Assembly (NCBI GenBank): GCA_039545355.1
Contig: BCJJ01000005.1
Span: 124,001-188,000, forward strand
Length of the DNA stretch: 64,000 bases
Direction of reading: 5' to 3'
From: Trichosporon coremiiforme
Taxonomy: Eukaryota > Basidiomycota > Tremellomycetes > Trichosporonales > Trichosporonaceae
This document shows, piece by piece, positions 20,530 through 32,588 of this stretch (the stretch's first letter is position 1; each line of letters opens with the position of its first letter). The position numbers and the translations under genes were made by a program. The notes below the pieces were generated by a model. It had not been told where the DNA came from. It searched no databases and worked only from the letters and a program-made list of their open reading frames with translations.

Positions 20530-21691
20530 ATGGCGGACAACGGTGAGCTAAGATTGAGGAGATTGAGGAGGTGAGCTGACCGCAGACGCGTGTGTGCAGC
20601 AACTCTCGAACGTCGGCGAGCAGCTCGCCTCGACCGTGACGGCGCTGGAGCCTCAGTTGGCGTCTGAGCCCGCGACCGAGCCGGGGAAGACGACGCCGGA
20701 CCTCATGATGCTCGTGACGCGTGCGGCGGCTCAGATGCGGCAGGACGTGACTGCGCTGTCGCTCTCGGTGTCGCCCGCCAAGGCGAGCACGATCACGACG
20801 CTGACGAACAAGATCCTTGCCGCGCAGCAGGAGCTCGTCGGGTGCACTCGCCTCCTGGGCGGCGCGAGCCCGTACGACAGCACGACTCCGCCGCTGCGCT
20901 CGCTCATCACTGCAGTGTGGGCCGAGCGTGTGTCTGCACTCGGCCGCGAACTGAGCCGCTACATGGAGGCGCTTGTCAAGAAGATCCAGTCCGGGAACGA
21001 CGCGTACCTCTCCCAGACAGGCCTGGTGTGGGAGGCGATTGATGCGCTCGCTGAGCTGCCGCGGACAGAGGCGGATGCGCTCGTTCAGCGCTGGAAGCGC
21101 GATGGTGGGCTGGTCAAGGACGCCTGGGAGGAGTTCAAGGAGAGTCTCGAGGACGATGGCGAGGAGGAGGAGAACCCCTTTGGCGACGAGGGATTCGGAG
21201 ACGACGATTTCGCCGAGCTCGAGGCCACGCTTGGAGGGAGCATGACGCCTGAGGAGCGGAGACGAGCTGAGGCCGTAAGTTGGACTCCTCGGTTAGTAAC
21301 TGACAAACAGTCCAAGCCGCTGCTCGGCTTGCATCAAATCCTCCACGCCACCGTGCCGCGGTACATACCCCTCGGGACTATCACGAAGGCCCTGCCGAGC
21401 TCCACGATCCTGGGAGCCGGGTCAGACTTTGTGAATGCGTTCGATGAGGCCGTCGGAGCACTCAGTACGGGCCAGGACGTCGCGGACATCAAGGAGGCGA
21501 TGGGCGATCTCGGCGCCACGGCCCGCAAGGTGTGCGACGAGATCACGGAGCGTATCCGTGCTGAGCCCGAGAATGAGGATCGGAAGAAGGCACTCGACAG
21601 CCTCCGGAAATGGACCGAGAAGCTCGATGAGACGACCAAGGCGTGGGAGGAGAGCGCCTTCGGCATGTCCGAGATGATGGACGCCCTGTAG
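20530..21691 (+). CDS. Helical protein similar to the GCIP (Grap2/cyclin-D-interacting) family
   Basis: Exons 20530-20542 (13 nt), 20586-21274 and 21311-21691 give 360 aa. It is almost all helical, with an N-terminal region of heptad-like Leu/Ala repeats (QQLSNVGEQLASTV; AAAQMRQDVTALSLSVSPAK; LTNKILAAQQELVGCTRLL) and an acidic centre (EDDGEEEENPFGDEGFGDDDF). This layout recalls the CCNDBP1/GCIP fold, but I cannot run a profile search, so the family name is tentative. The 13-nt first exon encodes MADN. Introns are 43 and 36 nt. It shares a promoter region with BRH2. An alternative reading is simply a conserved fungal coiled-coil protein of unknown role. Confidence 0.75.
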
Positions 21692-21888
21692 ACGTGACTG
21701 TTCATCGACGTTATAGACCTTAGATCTGTGCCGCGTTTGAGTGCCAGAGCCCTCGGCAGTCTGCCTGAGTGGTTGATGCATATGATGGTACATAGATGAT
21801 ACGTCTGCGAACTATGCGTTGTGATGCTCCGCTAGTCGCCACAGACTTTTAACAGTAGTGGTAAAGAGACTACAAGGGGTGAAGATAC

Positions 21889-23495
21889 TTAGTCGAGGAG
21901 CTTGGAGACGATACCAGTGCCGATGGTGCGGCCACCCTCACGGAGGGTGAAACGGGATCCCTCCTCGAGCGCAATGTCGTGGATGAGCTCGGCGACCATC
22001 TCGATCGAGTCTCCGGGCATGACCATCTTCTCGTGGACGTCGGCGGTGCCCTCAGGGAAGGTGAGGGAGCAGGTGACGTCGGTGGTGCGGAGGAACATCT
22101 GGGGGCGGTAGTTGTTCATGAAGGGGGTCGAACGGCCACCCTCCTCCTTGGAGAGGATGTAGAGGTTGGCGGAGAACTTCTTGTGCGACTTGATCGAGCC
22201 GGGGGCGACAATGACCTGGCCACGCTTGATCTGGTCACGCTTGAGACCACGGAGAAGGGCACCCATGTTGTCACCGGCCTCACCGCGCTCGAGCTCCTTG
22301 TGGAACATCTCGATACCGGTGACGGTGGTCTTGAGGGGGTTGCCGAGACCAACAATCTCGACCTCAGCACCCTTGTTGATGGTACCACGCTCGACCTTGC
22401 CGGTGGCGACGGTTCCACGGCCAGAGATGGAGAAGACGTCCTCGACGTACATCAGGAAGGGCTTGTCGAGGTCACGCTCAGGGACGTCGAGCCAGTTGTC
22501 GGCGGCGTCCATGAGCTCCTGGATCTTGGCGGTGCCGCGCTCGGGGTCCTTGCCCTCGAGGGCGCCAAGGGCAGTGCCCATGACGATGGGGGTGTTGTCA
22601 CCGTCGTAGCCGTACTCGGAGAGGAGCTCACGCATCTCCATCTCGACGAGCTCGAGCATCTCGGGGTCGTCGACCTGGTCAACCTTGTTGATGAAGACAA
22701 GGAGCTTCTTGATACCGACCTGGCGGGCGAGGAGCAGGTGCTCACGGGTCTGGGGCATCTGACCGTCAGTGGCCGAGACGACGATGATGGCACCGTCGAG
22801 CTGGGCAGCACCAGTGATCATGTTCTTGATGTAATCGGCGTGACCCGGGCAGTCAATGTGGGCGTAGTGGCGCTTGGGGGTCTCGTACTCGACGTGGGCG
22901 GTCGAGATGGTGATACCACGGGCCTTCTCCTCGGGAGCCTTGTCGATCTGGGAGTAGTCCATGAACTTACCACCACCCTGCTCCGAAAGGTGCTTGGTGA
23001 TGGCAGCGGTGAGGGTGGTCTTGCCGTGGTCAACGTGGCCGATGGTACCAATGTTGAAGTGGGGCTTGGTACGGGCGAAGCGGCCACCGGCCTCAGCGGC
23101 GTAGCCACGGATGGCGCCGAGGGCTGCGGGACGTCAGCGACGGTGTTCCCAGACTTTTTTTAGGTTTTGGAAAGTTGGCTGTTCATGACCTCCACCGGAC
23201 GAGATGAATTGCCTCGGGTTCGCGACACGCAACCGCGCAAAAACAAACCACAAGACGTCTGAACGACATTTTGCCTTCCTCCTAACGATTGCAGAACAGC
23301 TCGACAGCTGTTCAGCAGAGTAGTCGACCGATACTTACTCGAGGGGACCATGGCGGCAGCGGCGGCGCGGGGAACGCGCGCAGCGGTGTTGATACGGGCG
23401 ACCTGGGCGACGCGGGCAACCGAGGGGACGGCGCGGACGGCGCGGGCATCGCGGGCGGCGGCGACGAGGCCGGTCTGGATACGGGAGCGGAGCAT
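21889..23495 (-). CDS. TUF1: Mitochondrial elongation factor Tu
   Basis: GTPase that delivers aminoacyl-tRNA to mitochondrial ribosomes. Exons 23339-23495 and 21889-23123 encode 463 aa; intron 215 nt. Residues 1-55 form an Arg/Ala/Val-rich presequence ([20 protein letters not shown]) with no acidic clusters. The G1 motif GHVDHGKT is at 81-88, effector region ARGITI, G3 DCPGH, G4 NKVD, and the three EF-Tu domains are complete (domain 2 [13 protein letters not shown]-terminal [14 protein letters not shown] motif). The strongly biased codon choice fits high expression. Confidence 0.96.
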
Positions 23496-23883
23496 CGTTT
23501 TGGTGTTTTTGGGAGGGAGGAGATTACACAGACGAGAGTCCGAAAGACGACGTCTTTGAAATCGAAATCTCGCGGCGGGCGGCTGCACAGCGAATCCTCT
23601 GCGAATCCTCCCTCCACCAAGGGCAATCGGAGGAAATCTCAGTGGCCCCCACGCATAAACCCGATCGTCCCGGCGTGTGGCGCGTAGTAGGCACCCTGGC
23701 TGGTGGCCACTACTATGTGCGCGCATATTCCGGCGTGTGCGCGATTTACAGCACAGCACCCGAATGTCTTCTATGCATGCGGACAGCATCTAATGGACAT
23801 GGGCAGAGAGAGATTGGAACGTATTGTGTGCATGCGATTGCAGTGCCGATGCGGGCGGCGCCCCATGACTGTCTTGACCACAA
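23496..23883. other. TUF1 promoter and 3' flank of the F-box-like gene
   Basis: About 390 bases between the TUF1 start (minus) and the stop of the next minus-strand gene. No coding frame of interest; carries the TUF1 promoter and the neighbour's 3' end. Confidence 0.5.
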
Positions 23884-25281
23884 TCAGTGGTCAGCGCTGA
23901 CCTCTGTCCACCTGTCCTTCACACTGGCGAGGTACAGCCCCAGGCCAACCATCTCAATGGTGACCCCCTTCAGGTCCGCTCGTTCTGCTTCGGGGTCCTC
24001 TTCCTCTGAGATCAGGGTCGGGAAGCCGCTCTCGATCTCCGCCTTGGCGATTTCGAGCAATTGCTTGTTCTGCGCGTTCATCTCCTGCTCGAGACGTTCA
24101 CGGTCCTCATCGTCGTTCACCCATGCCGGTAGCTTTTCAGGATCTATCAACTCGTGCGAGTCGTCGATTTCTTGTGAATCCTGCCAATTCCAGACCAGCG
24201 TGCCGATGGGCCGCCAGAGCACGTCGTCGAGCCCGACGAGAATGTAGCGGCGGTTAGAGGGCTCGATTTGGAAGGATCGGAAGACACGGAACGGGAGGCT
24301 GGCGAGGTCATTCGGGCCCACGGACGCCTTGCGCGTCGATGCAAATGGCTCAGCCATAGCTGGCCCCTCCCACTCGTACCACAGGACGAGCTTGACCGTC
24401 GGCGTCCTGTGGAAGGCGCAAGCAATGTTCCAGATGTCGTCCGAGGGGCCCTCGCCAGACTGGGCCGTGCGGGCGTCTTCCGGCGGTTCCAGCCTCTTCT
24501 GACAGGGAGGTGCGAAAAAGACAACTTCTTGAAGGTTCGGCGGAGCGGGGTATAGGTTCCCGAAGTACGTAATTCCTCTCCCGTCGAGATTGCGAAAGAC
24601 GAGCTTGGAGCAGTGGAACACGAGGCTGCACATGAGTGGGCACTGGCCGGTGCTGTCGCAGAGTGTCTCGAGGTGCTCGCGCACGATTTCGGGATCGAGT
24701 GCGTCCACTTCCTGTATTCCCATCGGTGTGGGGACAACACGCAGCGTGTGCATGTTAGAAAGCAACCCGCCCGCATGTTCCCCGTACGCTTTGCAATAGC
24801 AATAGTGATGTGATCCGACGCTCAGCACCTTGACGTAGGAGAGCAGCTGTGCCTTGAAGTTGACGCGACTCAGGTCGTCCCTCGTCAGCATGGAGAGGTA
24901 TTTTGCGTTGAGCCTTGATCTCCTAGCTTGCGCATCCCCCATAGAGCCGCAATCGATGTTTCGCCACCGGAACCGTCGTTCGAGCGGGCATGAGCGCCTG
25001 GAACATCCGAGCGACTCAGCAATGGACGGCAGAAACCCGTCCAGCGCGCCAAGGAAGAATGAGCCGATGTTCGAATCCTCAATGACGGGTGTGATCTTGT
25101 AGAGAACCTTGCCGGCCTCGGCGAAGAAGGTGTTGTTAGCTCTCAGGCAAGCCGCCAAAGTCCTCCGGTCGCAGTACTGCATGATCTCGGCGACGAGGAA
25201 TTCGTTCGCGAGCACGCGCCGCGCAGGGTGGCGGTGAGGCCAAGCCTGTCATCAGTTTCGCAGGAGAGCTTGACTGACCAT
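23884..25281 (-). CDS. F-box-like protein of unknown role, lineage-restricted type
   Basis: Main exon 23884-25245 is open over 454 codons. The N-terminal ~50 residues look like an F-box or F-box-derived helical motif (VLANEFLVAEIMQYCDRRT, LAACLRANNTFFAEAGKVLY), then a Cys/His stretch VGSHHYCYCKAYG and a C-terminal acidic helix before LKGVTIEMVGLGLYLA. The start is uncertain: the best model is a tiny exon ending in ATG at 25279-25281, a 33-nt intron with a GTCAGT donor and CTGATGACAG acceptor, then phase-0 reading to the main exon, giving 454 aa. A broken paralogue sits at 39.9-40.9 kb. Such proteins often pick substrates for SCF ubiquitin ligases; that is inference only. Confidence 0.65.
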
Positions 25282-25772
25282 TGCTCTCTAGGTGGTGGTG
25301 GATGCAGCGGAGGTGCATTCGATGCGAGCTGACCAAACTCGATGAATGTCAACCCCGCATCCCAGTACTCCAAGTTGCCGACCTCACCCGGACCGGAGAT
25401 CGGCCATTTCCGCTGATAACCGGTCGACTTGCAGCGTCATAATTCACACCCCCTTGTTATGCACAGATCCCATGCACTGTCTCAAAGCAGAGCAGGAGAA
25501 CATGTGACGCAACCTGTGGCCCTTTCTGACCACTTGGAAGCGTTTGTCGTGACTAGGGAAGACGGTCTCGTTAGCGGGTCCATCACACGCCAACGATCGG
25601 CGCCAAGAAGGCTGGTCACGCCGTCACGCCGCTCGCTCATGTAGCCTAGAGTCAGTCCATCCCGTCATCCGCTCATGTTCATGTTCTTATATTTTTTTCG
25701 GTCACCTCTCACATCCGTCCATTTCTCCAGACCCCATTCCTACCCTCCTTCCGAGTTGAGTTATAGACGACG
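25282..25772. other. Divergent promoter region, about 490 bp
   Basis: Lies between the F-box-like gene (minus) and the small peptide gene (plus). An AT-rich patch TTATATTTTTTTCGG near 25686 is followed by a pyrimidine-rich leader to 25770. A 76-codon open frame at 25143-25373 (minus) overlaps the F-box-like gene's 5' end but does not match it in phase. Confidence 0.5.
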
Positions 25773-25973
25773 ATGGGATTCCGAGTCCCGAAAGCCAGTA
25801 AGTTGTTCCCAAAGCTGCGGCTGACGTCAGTTGCGTCTACCGTCGCTGCGGTCCTCGTCGCCGTCGTGCACGAGGTGGCGAAGGACCCGCCCGAGTTCAC
25901 GCCCAAGAATAAGAAGAAGAAGCAGTCGTCGTCAAAGTCGAAGCACAAGTCGAAGCACAAGAAGCGCCGCTGA
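25773..25973 (+). CDS. Small basic peptide, 55 aa, with a 33-nt in-frame intron
   Basis: Exons 25773-25797 and 25831-25973 join to MGFRVPKA-IASTVAAVLVAVVHEVA, a helix with hydrophobic character, and then a Lys/Ser-rich tail (KNKKKKQSSSKSKHKSKHKKRR). The 33-nt intron has a GTAAGT donor, GGCTGAC branch site and CAG acceptor. Since 33 is a multiple of three and holds no stop, the unspliced transcript still codes for 66 aa. I do not recognise a family. The tail could bind nucleic acid or target the nucleolus. It may be a real small protein or an unrecognised short secreted or mitochondrial peptide; coding status rests on intron quality and codon use. Confidence 0.5.
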   Translation: MGFRVPKASKLFPKLRLTSVASTVAAVLVAVVHEVAKDPPEFTPKNKKKKQSSSKSKHKSKHKKRR

Positions 25974-26715
25974 CCTCTGTCGCTTCCTTCCTCCCTCACT
26001 CCATCTCTGTTCTCACGATTCTCACGACCGCTATAGACGTTTCCGACTCCGGCTCTCCTCTCTTTGTTCTCTGTACACGGGTTGTTCCTCTCTGCATCTT
26101 CCTCTGGTTCTCGCTCTCGACGTTGTCTCCTCTGGCAATAGATGTATCATTGTTCTCGCGCGCACCCGCCAGGCTGCCATCCAGTCATGTAATTCGCGCA
26201 CCTCCACAGACAAAATCGCGCCTCCTACCTGTTTCGGACCGAACCCGTCGGTAAACGACATCCCTCATTTATCTGTGGGCCAGTTTATGCTCGCATTCAT
26301 CGTGCCGCGCAGGTGCAGCATGCATGTGAGCTTGTGCAGTGCCAAGACGACTTGCGCTATTTTCAGCCCGAACTTCCGTTCCTGCTCCGCTCTCACGGCT
26401 GAGATCTTGCTCTTCGCACATGTTGCACATCGGTCTTCTCCTTGGGGTTCTGCGTCGTAGAATCGTCGACTTGCCATCCAATGTGCCAAGGTTTTGCTGG
26501 CCATTCACTCACTCACACTGACGCTGGAACGGGGTCGTGACCTAGCGCTCAGCGTCCTCTCTTACTGCCTCCCCTCCCCTCCGCTCTCCCCATCCCTCTC
26601 CTACAGTCTTCCGCACTCCCAGACCCCCATAGGGTGTCCTTCTCACCCTCGCTCCACCCCAGCTCCATCCCAACTACCTCCTAAGACTGTTAGCACGAGC
26701 CCACAGTCAAAAACA
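25974..26715. other. Gene-free region, about 740 bp
   Basis: Between the small peptide gene and tRNA-Lys. Pyrimidine-rich tracts on the plus strand (about 25979-26130 and 26555-26690). I found no splice-consistent gene. It presumably carries the 3' end of the small gene and the tRNA flank. Confidence 0.5.
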
Positions 26716-26804
26716 AGCCTCGTATGGGGCTCGAACCCATGACTGTGTGATCAATCGGCTGGCTGCGTAAGAGTCACACTATCTACCGACTGATATAACG
26801 AGGC
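26716..26804 (-). tRNA. tRNA-Lys(CUU), copy 1, with a 16-nt intron
   Basis: Acceptor GCCTCGT pairs with ACGAGGC; D-arm TATATCAGTCGGTAGATA; anticodon stem TGTGA/TCACA with loop CU-CUU-A; T-loop TTCGAGC in an ATGGG/CCCAT stem; discriminator U. The 16-nt intron (plus strand 26752-26767) lies at the standard site after A37. The mature part is identical to the copy at 42668-42756 on the other strand; introns differ at two bases. Confidence 0.94.
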
Positions 26805-27639
26805 GAAACCGTCATTCGACGTGTGTCTGCTGCGGGGGCGCGTGGGCTTCCGAATGCGCCGACTTTGGGCTTGATTGCAGCTGGGAAGGGGAAGATATTG
26901 ACGCTCAAAGGAGTGGGGATGATTGGATCGGTGAGGTGCGAAGGGGTGGTTAGGGCGGAGGCGACGGTGCGAGGAGGGGGAGGCGGGGGCGAGGAATTCG
27001 GCGCAAGGGGCGCGGATCGACGCAATGGCGGAGGCGGAGGCGTGTCGCCGAGTTCGGAGATGCCTGAGTGGACAAGCTCGACGCTCCGACGGCCAGCCTG
27101 ATCCACGACCAGCGTTCACATTCTCCTTGTCTGCCTTCTCCCTAAGCTACTCACCCCACGCCCCCCCCACTCCACGCACTCCACGCACGTCGCACCTCGC
27201 TCCGCTCGGCGCTCGAGCCCGGTGCTAGTGGATACTGCATGCATGATGATTTCTAATGATACTAGTGAGATTGGAGGAGTTGAACCTCTTTTGATGGGTT
27301 TGTTGTTGGGAACAATTGTGGTCATAATTTCTTCGCTAAGATTTCAAGTGGAGATGACCAAGATGGAGTGGTCTACAATTTGGTTGGACAAGTATTGCAA
27401 TTTCGGGAACGTTGAGTGTGGGTATATAAGTCGTTGGGGTATGCCGGAACGGTGGTATGGGTTGAGCCGGGGTCGGAGCCTTACGTTTTTAGTGTTAATG
27501 GGTCGCTTGAATTCGAGTCGTGAGTTGGGAGAGGTGAGGAGAGAGAGGAGATGGAGGGAGGCGAACGGGCTTACGCCGGCGCCGCCAGTTGACACACCCG
27601 AACTCGCTGCCGCTCGCCTTTGGCTCGCGGCTCGAGTGC
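26805..27639. other. Gene-free region, about 830 bp, with an AT-richer patch
   Basis: Between tRNA-Lys and the MTHFR stop. 27230-27480 is clearly less GC-rich than its surroundings. Direct reading finds no start-splice-stop logic, although a 158-codon frame crosses it on the plus strand (27222-27698) and overlaps MTHFR. Origin unknown; see findings. Confidence 0.5.
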
Positions 27640-29589
27640 TTAGGCGTCCACGGGCTGGTCAAGGAGGAACGGCTCAAAGATGGCGAGACCGTCCTTGAAG
27701 TCGTTGGCGACAATGTTGACGAGGTAGCTCTCGTCCATGATCTTCTGGATGAGCTTGTTCGACTCGGATCCCGCGGGGTAGAGGTTTGCCCACTGGTTTC
27801 CGAGCTCGAACGCCTCGTCCTTCCACGCGATGAACGAGACCGCCTCGACAATCGTCGGCTGCACAATCTCCTTGCCCGGGAACACACCCCAGGTGACAGC
27901 GTTAGGGCCCTCGGAGTGCGTGTTGGTGCGCAGGTCGCCCTGCTTGTTGACGGCGTAGTAGGTGATGCGGGGGTCGCGCTCAATGCGCTTGATAAGCTGG
28001 CTGAGGAGCTCGGGGCGCACGAAGAACTCGAGGTACGCCTTCTGGTACACGTACCCGCCGGCCGGACCCCAGCCGTGCACCTTGTCGTCGGAGGGCGCGC
28101 CGTCGACAGCAGGCTGCGAGTTGATCGTGAGATACCCGCGCTCGTTCATCTTGATGAGGTTCTCGGAGATGATGCTCGTCTCACTCGCGGGCGGCTGCGA
28201 GGACCAGGGAAGCTTCTTGAGCTCACCACGGCAGAAGCGCGCAAAGAGATCGCGCACGTCGGCCTCCGTCTTGGGCGTACCCCAGAGCGCGTCGGCGTCG
28301 GCGGGCTGCACGTTGATTGCGACGGGGTAGCCGTCCAGGTCGCCGTAGGCGGGGGAGCGCGAGTCGCCCCAGCGTCCGTTCGGGAACTCGTCCCAGTCGC
28401 TGGTGCGCGAGAGGTACGACTCGACGCGGTTCGCCCAGAAGATCGGCCGGATGCTCTCCTGCCGCCTGTTGGCTGCGAGTGAGGGACGCCAAGGCAAAGG
28501 CGCGACCTGCTCCCTGTTCGGGTTCATGCCCAGCTCCTCGAGCAGCATGCGCGCGCCCTTCTCGAGGTTGAGAGTGTAGACGTGCAGACCCTTGATGCCG
28601 CACTCCTCGTTGTCGAGGATGGCGCGACACATCTCGCCGACAAGCTTGGTGCCGACCGCACGCACCTGCTCATCGTCGCCCTTGACCGGGTTCAGCGCGT
28701 CGTACCAGTGTTGGGGAACCTTGATGCTCTCGCGCTGGACCCAGGTCTGGAACTTTTGCCAGTTCTGGATCGGCATGATACCCGGCACGATCGGGACAGT
28801 GATACCGTAGCTGCGCACCTCCTTGACCCACTTGAAGAGGATGTCGACGTCGTAGAACATCTGCGTGAAGATGAAGTCGGCACCAGCGTCGACCTTCTCC
28901 TTGAGCCAGAGCATCTCCTGATGGTGTCCCTCGGGCGTCTGCGGCGTCTCGGGGTGTCCGTCAGGGAAGCCCGCGACGGCAACACAGAAGTCGCCCGGGT
29001 ACTCCTTGTGAATGTACTTGACGAGGTCGACGGCGTGGACGAAGCCGCCCGGCGTCGGCTTCCACGTCGACGAGCCCGCGGGCGGATCGCCGCGCAGAGC
29101 GAGGATGTTCTGGCATCCAAACTGCTTGGCCTGCGCCAGCGCCCATTCAACCTTCTCCTTCGGCATCTCGGTGCACGTCAGGTGCATGCACGTCTCGATG
29201 CCGATCGTCTCCTGGCACACCTGCACCAGCGACGACGTTAGGTCGGCATTCTTCCCGCCGGCGCCCCAGGTGATGTCGATGAACTCGGGGCCCAGGTTGC
29301 GCATGCGCTCGATACGGTCGTACAGGTTCTGCAGACCCTAAGACCAAGTCAGTCACGCTGTTTCTCCTTTGAGCTGCCAGAAGCCCCAGAACGTGGCCAA
29401 CGTGGCCATGCCCGACACCAAAGAAGCGCGAGCGGCGCCACGTTACAACCACGGCCATCGGATGATGGCTCGGCCGCCGAACAACAGTTGGCTGCCACTC
29501 ACCTGCGCAGTGCGAGGAGGGAAGTACTCGAAGCTCCAGAAGGGGCGGCCCTCTCGCTCGGCCTTGGCGAGCTTGTCAGTGATCTTCAT
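27640..29589 (-). CDS. MET13: Methylenetetrahydrofolate reductase (MTHFR)
   Basis: Reduces 5,10-methylene-THF to 5-methyl-THF for methionine synthesis. Exons 29503-29589 and 27640-29337 encode 594 aa; intron 163 nt. The N-terminus MKITDKLAKAEREGRPFWSF is the conserved start; EYFPPRT (about 22-28) carries the catalytic Glu. The TIM-barrel region includes DITWGAGG, HLTCTEMP, ILALRGDPP, FIFTQMFYDVD and PGIMPI; the eukaryotic C-terminal regulatory domain runs from about residue 330, with SFIAWKDEAFELGNQW near the end. Full length for the family; MET12 versus MET13 is not resolved, so the symbol is provisional. Confidence 0.94.
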
Positions 29590-31410
29590 GGTAGCTCGTT
29601 CAGTGTGCGGTGGTCAGGTGGTAGTGCGGAGTGCGTGGTGTGGTGCGGAGCGGAGCGGAATAATGGAACGTGTATGGGTGACCAGCTCGTCTAATTCGTT
29701 TGTCTGGTTCGTCTACTTGAGCGCCAGGAGCGTTGGCGGAGACGATGGTATCTGGTCGTAGCTCGGTCGTCGTCAGGGGACGTAGGCGGCCGTGTGCTAA
29801 CGGGTTTTGAGAGACGGTGGAGTGTTGTGAGAGCAGAGGCAATGTCGAAGTGGTGGTGGTCGATTTTCCGACTTTGCAGTCCGAGTCGACAGTCCAGCTA
29901 GCGACCCGGGTTGGTGAGTTCCTGGGCTGTACGGTGGGTATGGTGGTGCCTCTGGAGAATAAGTCGCCGGTTGAGCCGATAAAGTCCTTTGAACTCGGCC
30001 GTGGTTGGCCATCGACTCACCTCTGGCAGGGGGCGCCCCACGTGGAGGGGTCCATTTGCCCCCGCCAAATTCCGCTGTTACCGTCGTTCGCACCGGGGCC
30101 TCAGCTCGATCGCTCTCCATCGTGTCAGTGGCGGCAGGACGTAGCAGGGCAGGCGGCAGGGCGGGCCCGGGGCCTCATCGTGCTGCGTGGAGGATGTGCT
30201 TGCTTCTGCTTGCTGCGCTGTGTGCATGCCTTGCTTTGCTTCTGAAAAGTCTTTCTCGCTGTTGTCAGACATAGCGTGTCTTGCGCCTATGGTGCAGACG
30301 GCCTCGTCGCACACGCGCACATACGGCCTAGCCGTCGCCGGGGACTAGCCACAGGCAGAACGGACGGTCGACCGGGATTTGCGCAATGGCCCATTCGACC
30401 GGCCAATGAAGACGGTCCATACCAATGTCGCCATCACGTGTTGCTCACTGCGATTCCGAACGAAAGCGCCGCATCGGAATCTCCTCCCTCCTTGCCCTCT
30501 AAAGGTACAGCCCAATATAACCCAGAGTGGAGGTGACACTGCGCTCGCTGCGCTGGTGGATCGAAATGTATGTCGCAGAACTATCAGTCTTCTTTGACTT
30601 CTTGCACGGATCCGACAGCGGTTAACGGGTATCAAGGACACCAAGACCCCTGGCAGCCGTATTCATATAGATAACAGACGGGCGGTGCTTCACGTGTTTG
30701 TCAACACGAGACCGGATCATATCTCGGATCTTCGTGACCTCAGCTCTCGGCGGATCTGACCTCGCATCCTGCTACCTCTGCCATCTGGCCAAACATGTCC
30801 TGTCTGTGCAGATTTTGGCTCCGTCTAGCCTCAAGACGCTCGTGGTTTCCACGCTTCGCCCTCAACGCACGCGGAGCTTGTCACGATTGGCCATATCCGT
30901 CTTCTTTTGTGCTGTCCTTCATCCTGCAGGAGTGCGAGAGGGCGCTGGGCTGGGCTGGCACCAGGCAGGCCGCGGTGGCGCCGCTCCCCTATTCATCGGA
31001 GACGTGCCGCGTTGTTGTCGCGTGTGCGTGTGGACTTGCTGTGGCGATAAGGGCGGAGCTGGCGGTGCGGTGAGCACGATCCGCCATTGCCCGCCCCATG
31101 CCTGGCCACAGTCCAAGTGTGCCGGGCGATGTGCCAGGCCCAGGTTCAGGTTCGCCGGTTGCGATCAAGACATCAGGGCCTCAGAACAGAGGCAGCCACG
31201 TCCCGCAAGCTCACAGACAGCCCTTGTTCAGGCTCAGGCATGCCACGCACAGAGGCGTAGAGGCGCAGAGGAGCCACTCCCGTTTCACTTCGCATGGCCA
31301 ATCAAACGGGGCGTAATGGTCAGGCCACCACTCCACCGAGTGCCCACGGCGTGCCACCGGTGCCATCAGGGGTGCGACCAAGGGCGAACCGGAAGCCACG
31401 GAGCAAGGGT

Positions 31411-31440
31411 GCGAGCGAGCGAGCGAGCGAGCGAGCGAGC
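31411..31440. repeat. (GCGA)n microsatellite
   Basis: About 7.5 copies of the tetranucleotide GCGA in a row, inside the gene-free tract. A likely polymorphic site between strains. Confidence 0.9.
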
Positions 31441-32588
31441 CTTGAGGCGCCCCAGATTGCGACAGGTGATGAACGCCAGTACGCCAATGTCGCGCAGCAT
31501 CGCTCGCAGCTCGGCCTGGCGCCGCCGCGCTTAAAAGCCGATTGGTGGAGATGAACGACTGCGCAATTTGGCACCAGGCACGCTAAGACAATCTTTTTAA
31601 GAGGGGTCAGAGGAACGAAAAGTCTTGGACGACTGCGGAATGGATGTGCACTTCGCGCCTGGCACCTGGGTACCTGGGGTGGCGGCGCAGGGTGCCCTGG
31701 TGCGCACTCCCTGCTGCGCTGGGCGCTAGAAGTACCACAATTTTTTCTTCCGGTCTTTGGCATCGATGGATCTGCCTCAATCTGCAGCCACATTCTGAGG
31801 TTGTGGACGCGCGGACGCTCTGGGCCCTCGCTCGTTGATGGATTGCGATCTCGCCGTCAGCTGTGTAGTTATGCTTTGCATAGGGACGCGCTGCTTGATT
31901 CAGCCGAACCCGGTCAAGGAGCTAGATGGCATCGGCACAAACGGGTAGTCTTCGGCACAATCTCTTCGCAATGTTTGGTGCCGTCCCTGACCCCGTTTCT
32001 CGCTCGTCTGCCTTTGCGTTCCTTTGTGCCTGGCCGGTCTGGCTAGCCTGGCTCACCTTCGTGTTCCAACGGAACTCGCCGGACGGCCGGCCAGCTGGTG
32101 TCGCAGTACAAGCACACGGCCAGCCGCCAGCAGGCCAGCAAACTACGCTGGCTCGAGGCTTCCGCTCCGGACTTGCTTGGCTGAAAGGTAGTCCCGCCAA
32201 GGCACTGCACAAGTCGGTGCAGCAGGGATCAGCCACAGATCCATTGAACCAACTGTTTACTCGCGGAGTATAGTTTGGAGTTGCGGCATGAGGCAATTTC
32301 CAGGCAAGGAGAGCTGTCGCGATAGGCAATGGCTGGGGAGGTGCGTATGCATGAAATCTGCGCTTGCTGGACAGCCACGCGCAAACGCTCATGGAGCGGC
32401 GTGATCAACAAGAGTTGTCCAAGCATACCGTGCATAGCGACGATGCCCAGACAAAGGTTACAATTCAAACTTGAACCGAACATCAATGCACAAATGCAGC
32501 AGCAGTATGCAGTGTGTACGTACGAATGCGAGGGATGGTTATCAGCGGTTCCAAGCCAGAGACTAGGCCAGGGACAGCACTCGCGGTG

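Noticed and set aside
21979..23163. 394-codon plus-strand open frame opposite TUF1
   Set aside because: A shadow of the codon-biased TUF1 gene; no family match, and the minus strand is unmistakably EF-Tu.
25143..25373. 76-codon minus-strand frame (MEYWDAG...) as first exon of the F-box-like gene
   Set aside because: Phase 2 at the GTCAGT donor does not match the phase-0 main exon; the ATG at 25279-25281 fits better.
27222..27698. 158-codon plus-strand frame in the AT-richer patch
   Set aside because: Runs into the MTHFR coding region on the other strand and shows no splice or family support.
30698..31534. 278-codon plus-strand frame in the gene-free tract
   Set aside because: Low complexity with Cys/Arg/Ala-rich random-like translation, no splice or start logic, crosses a GCGA microsatellite.
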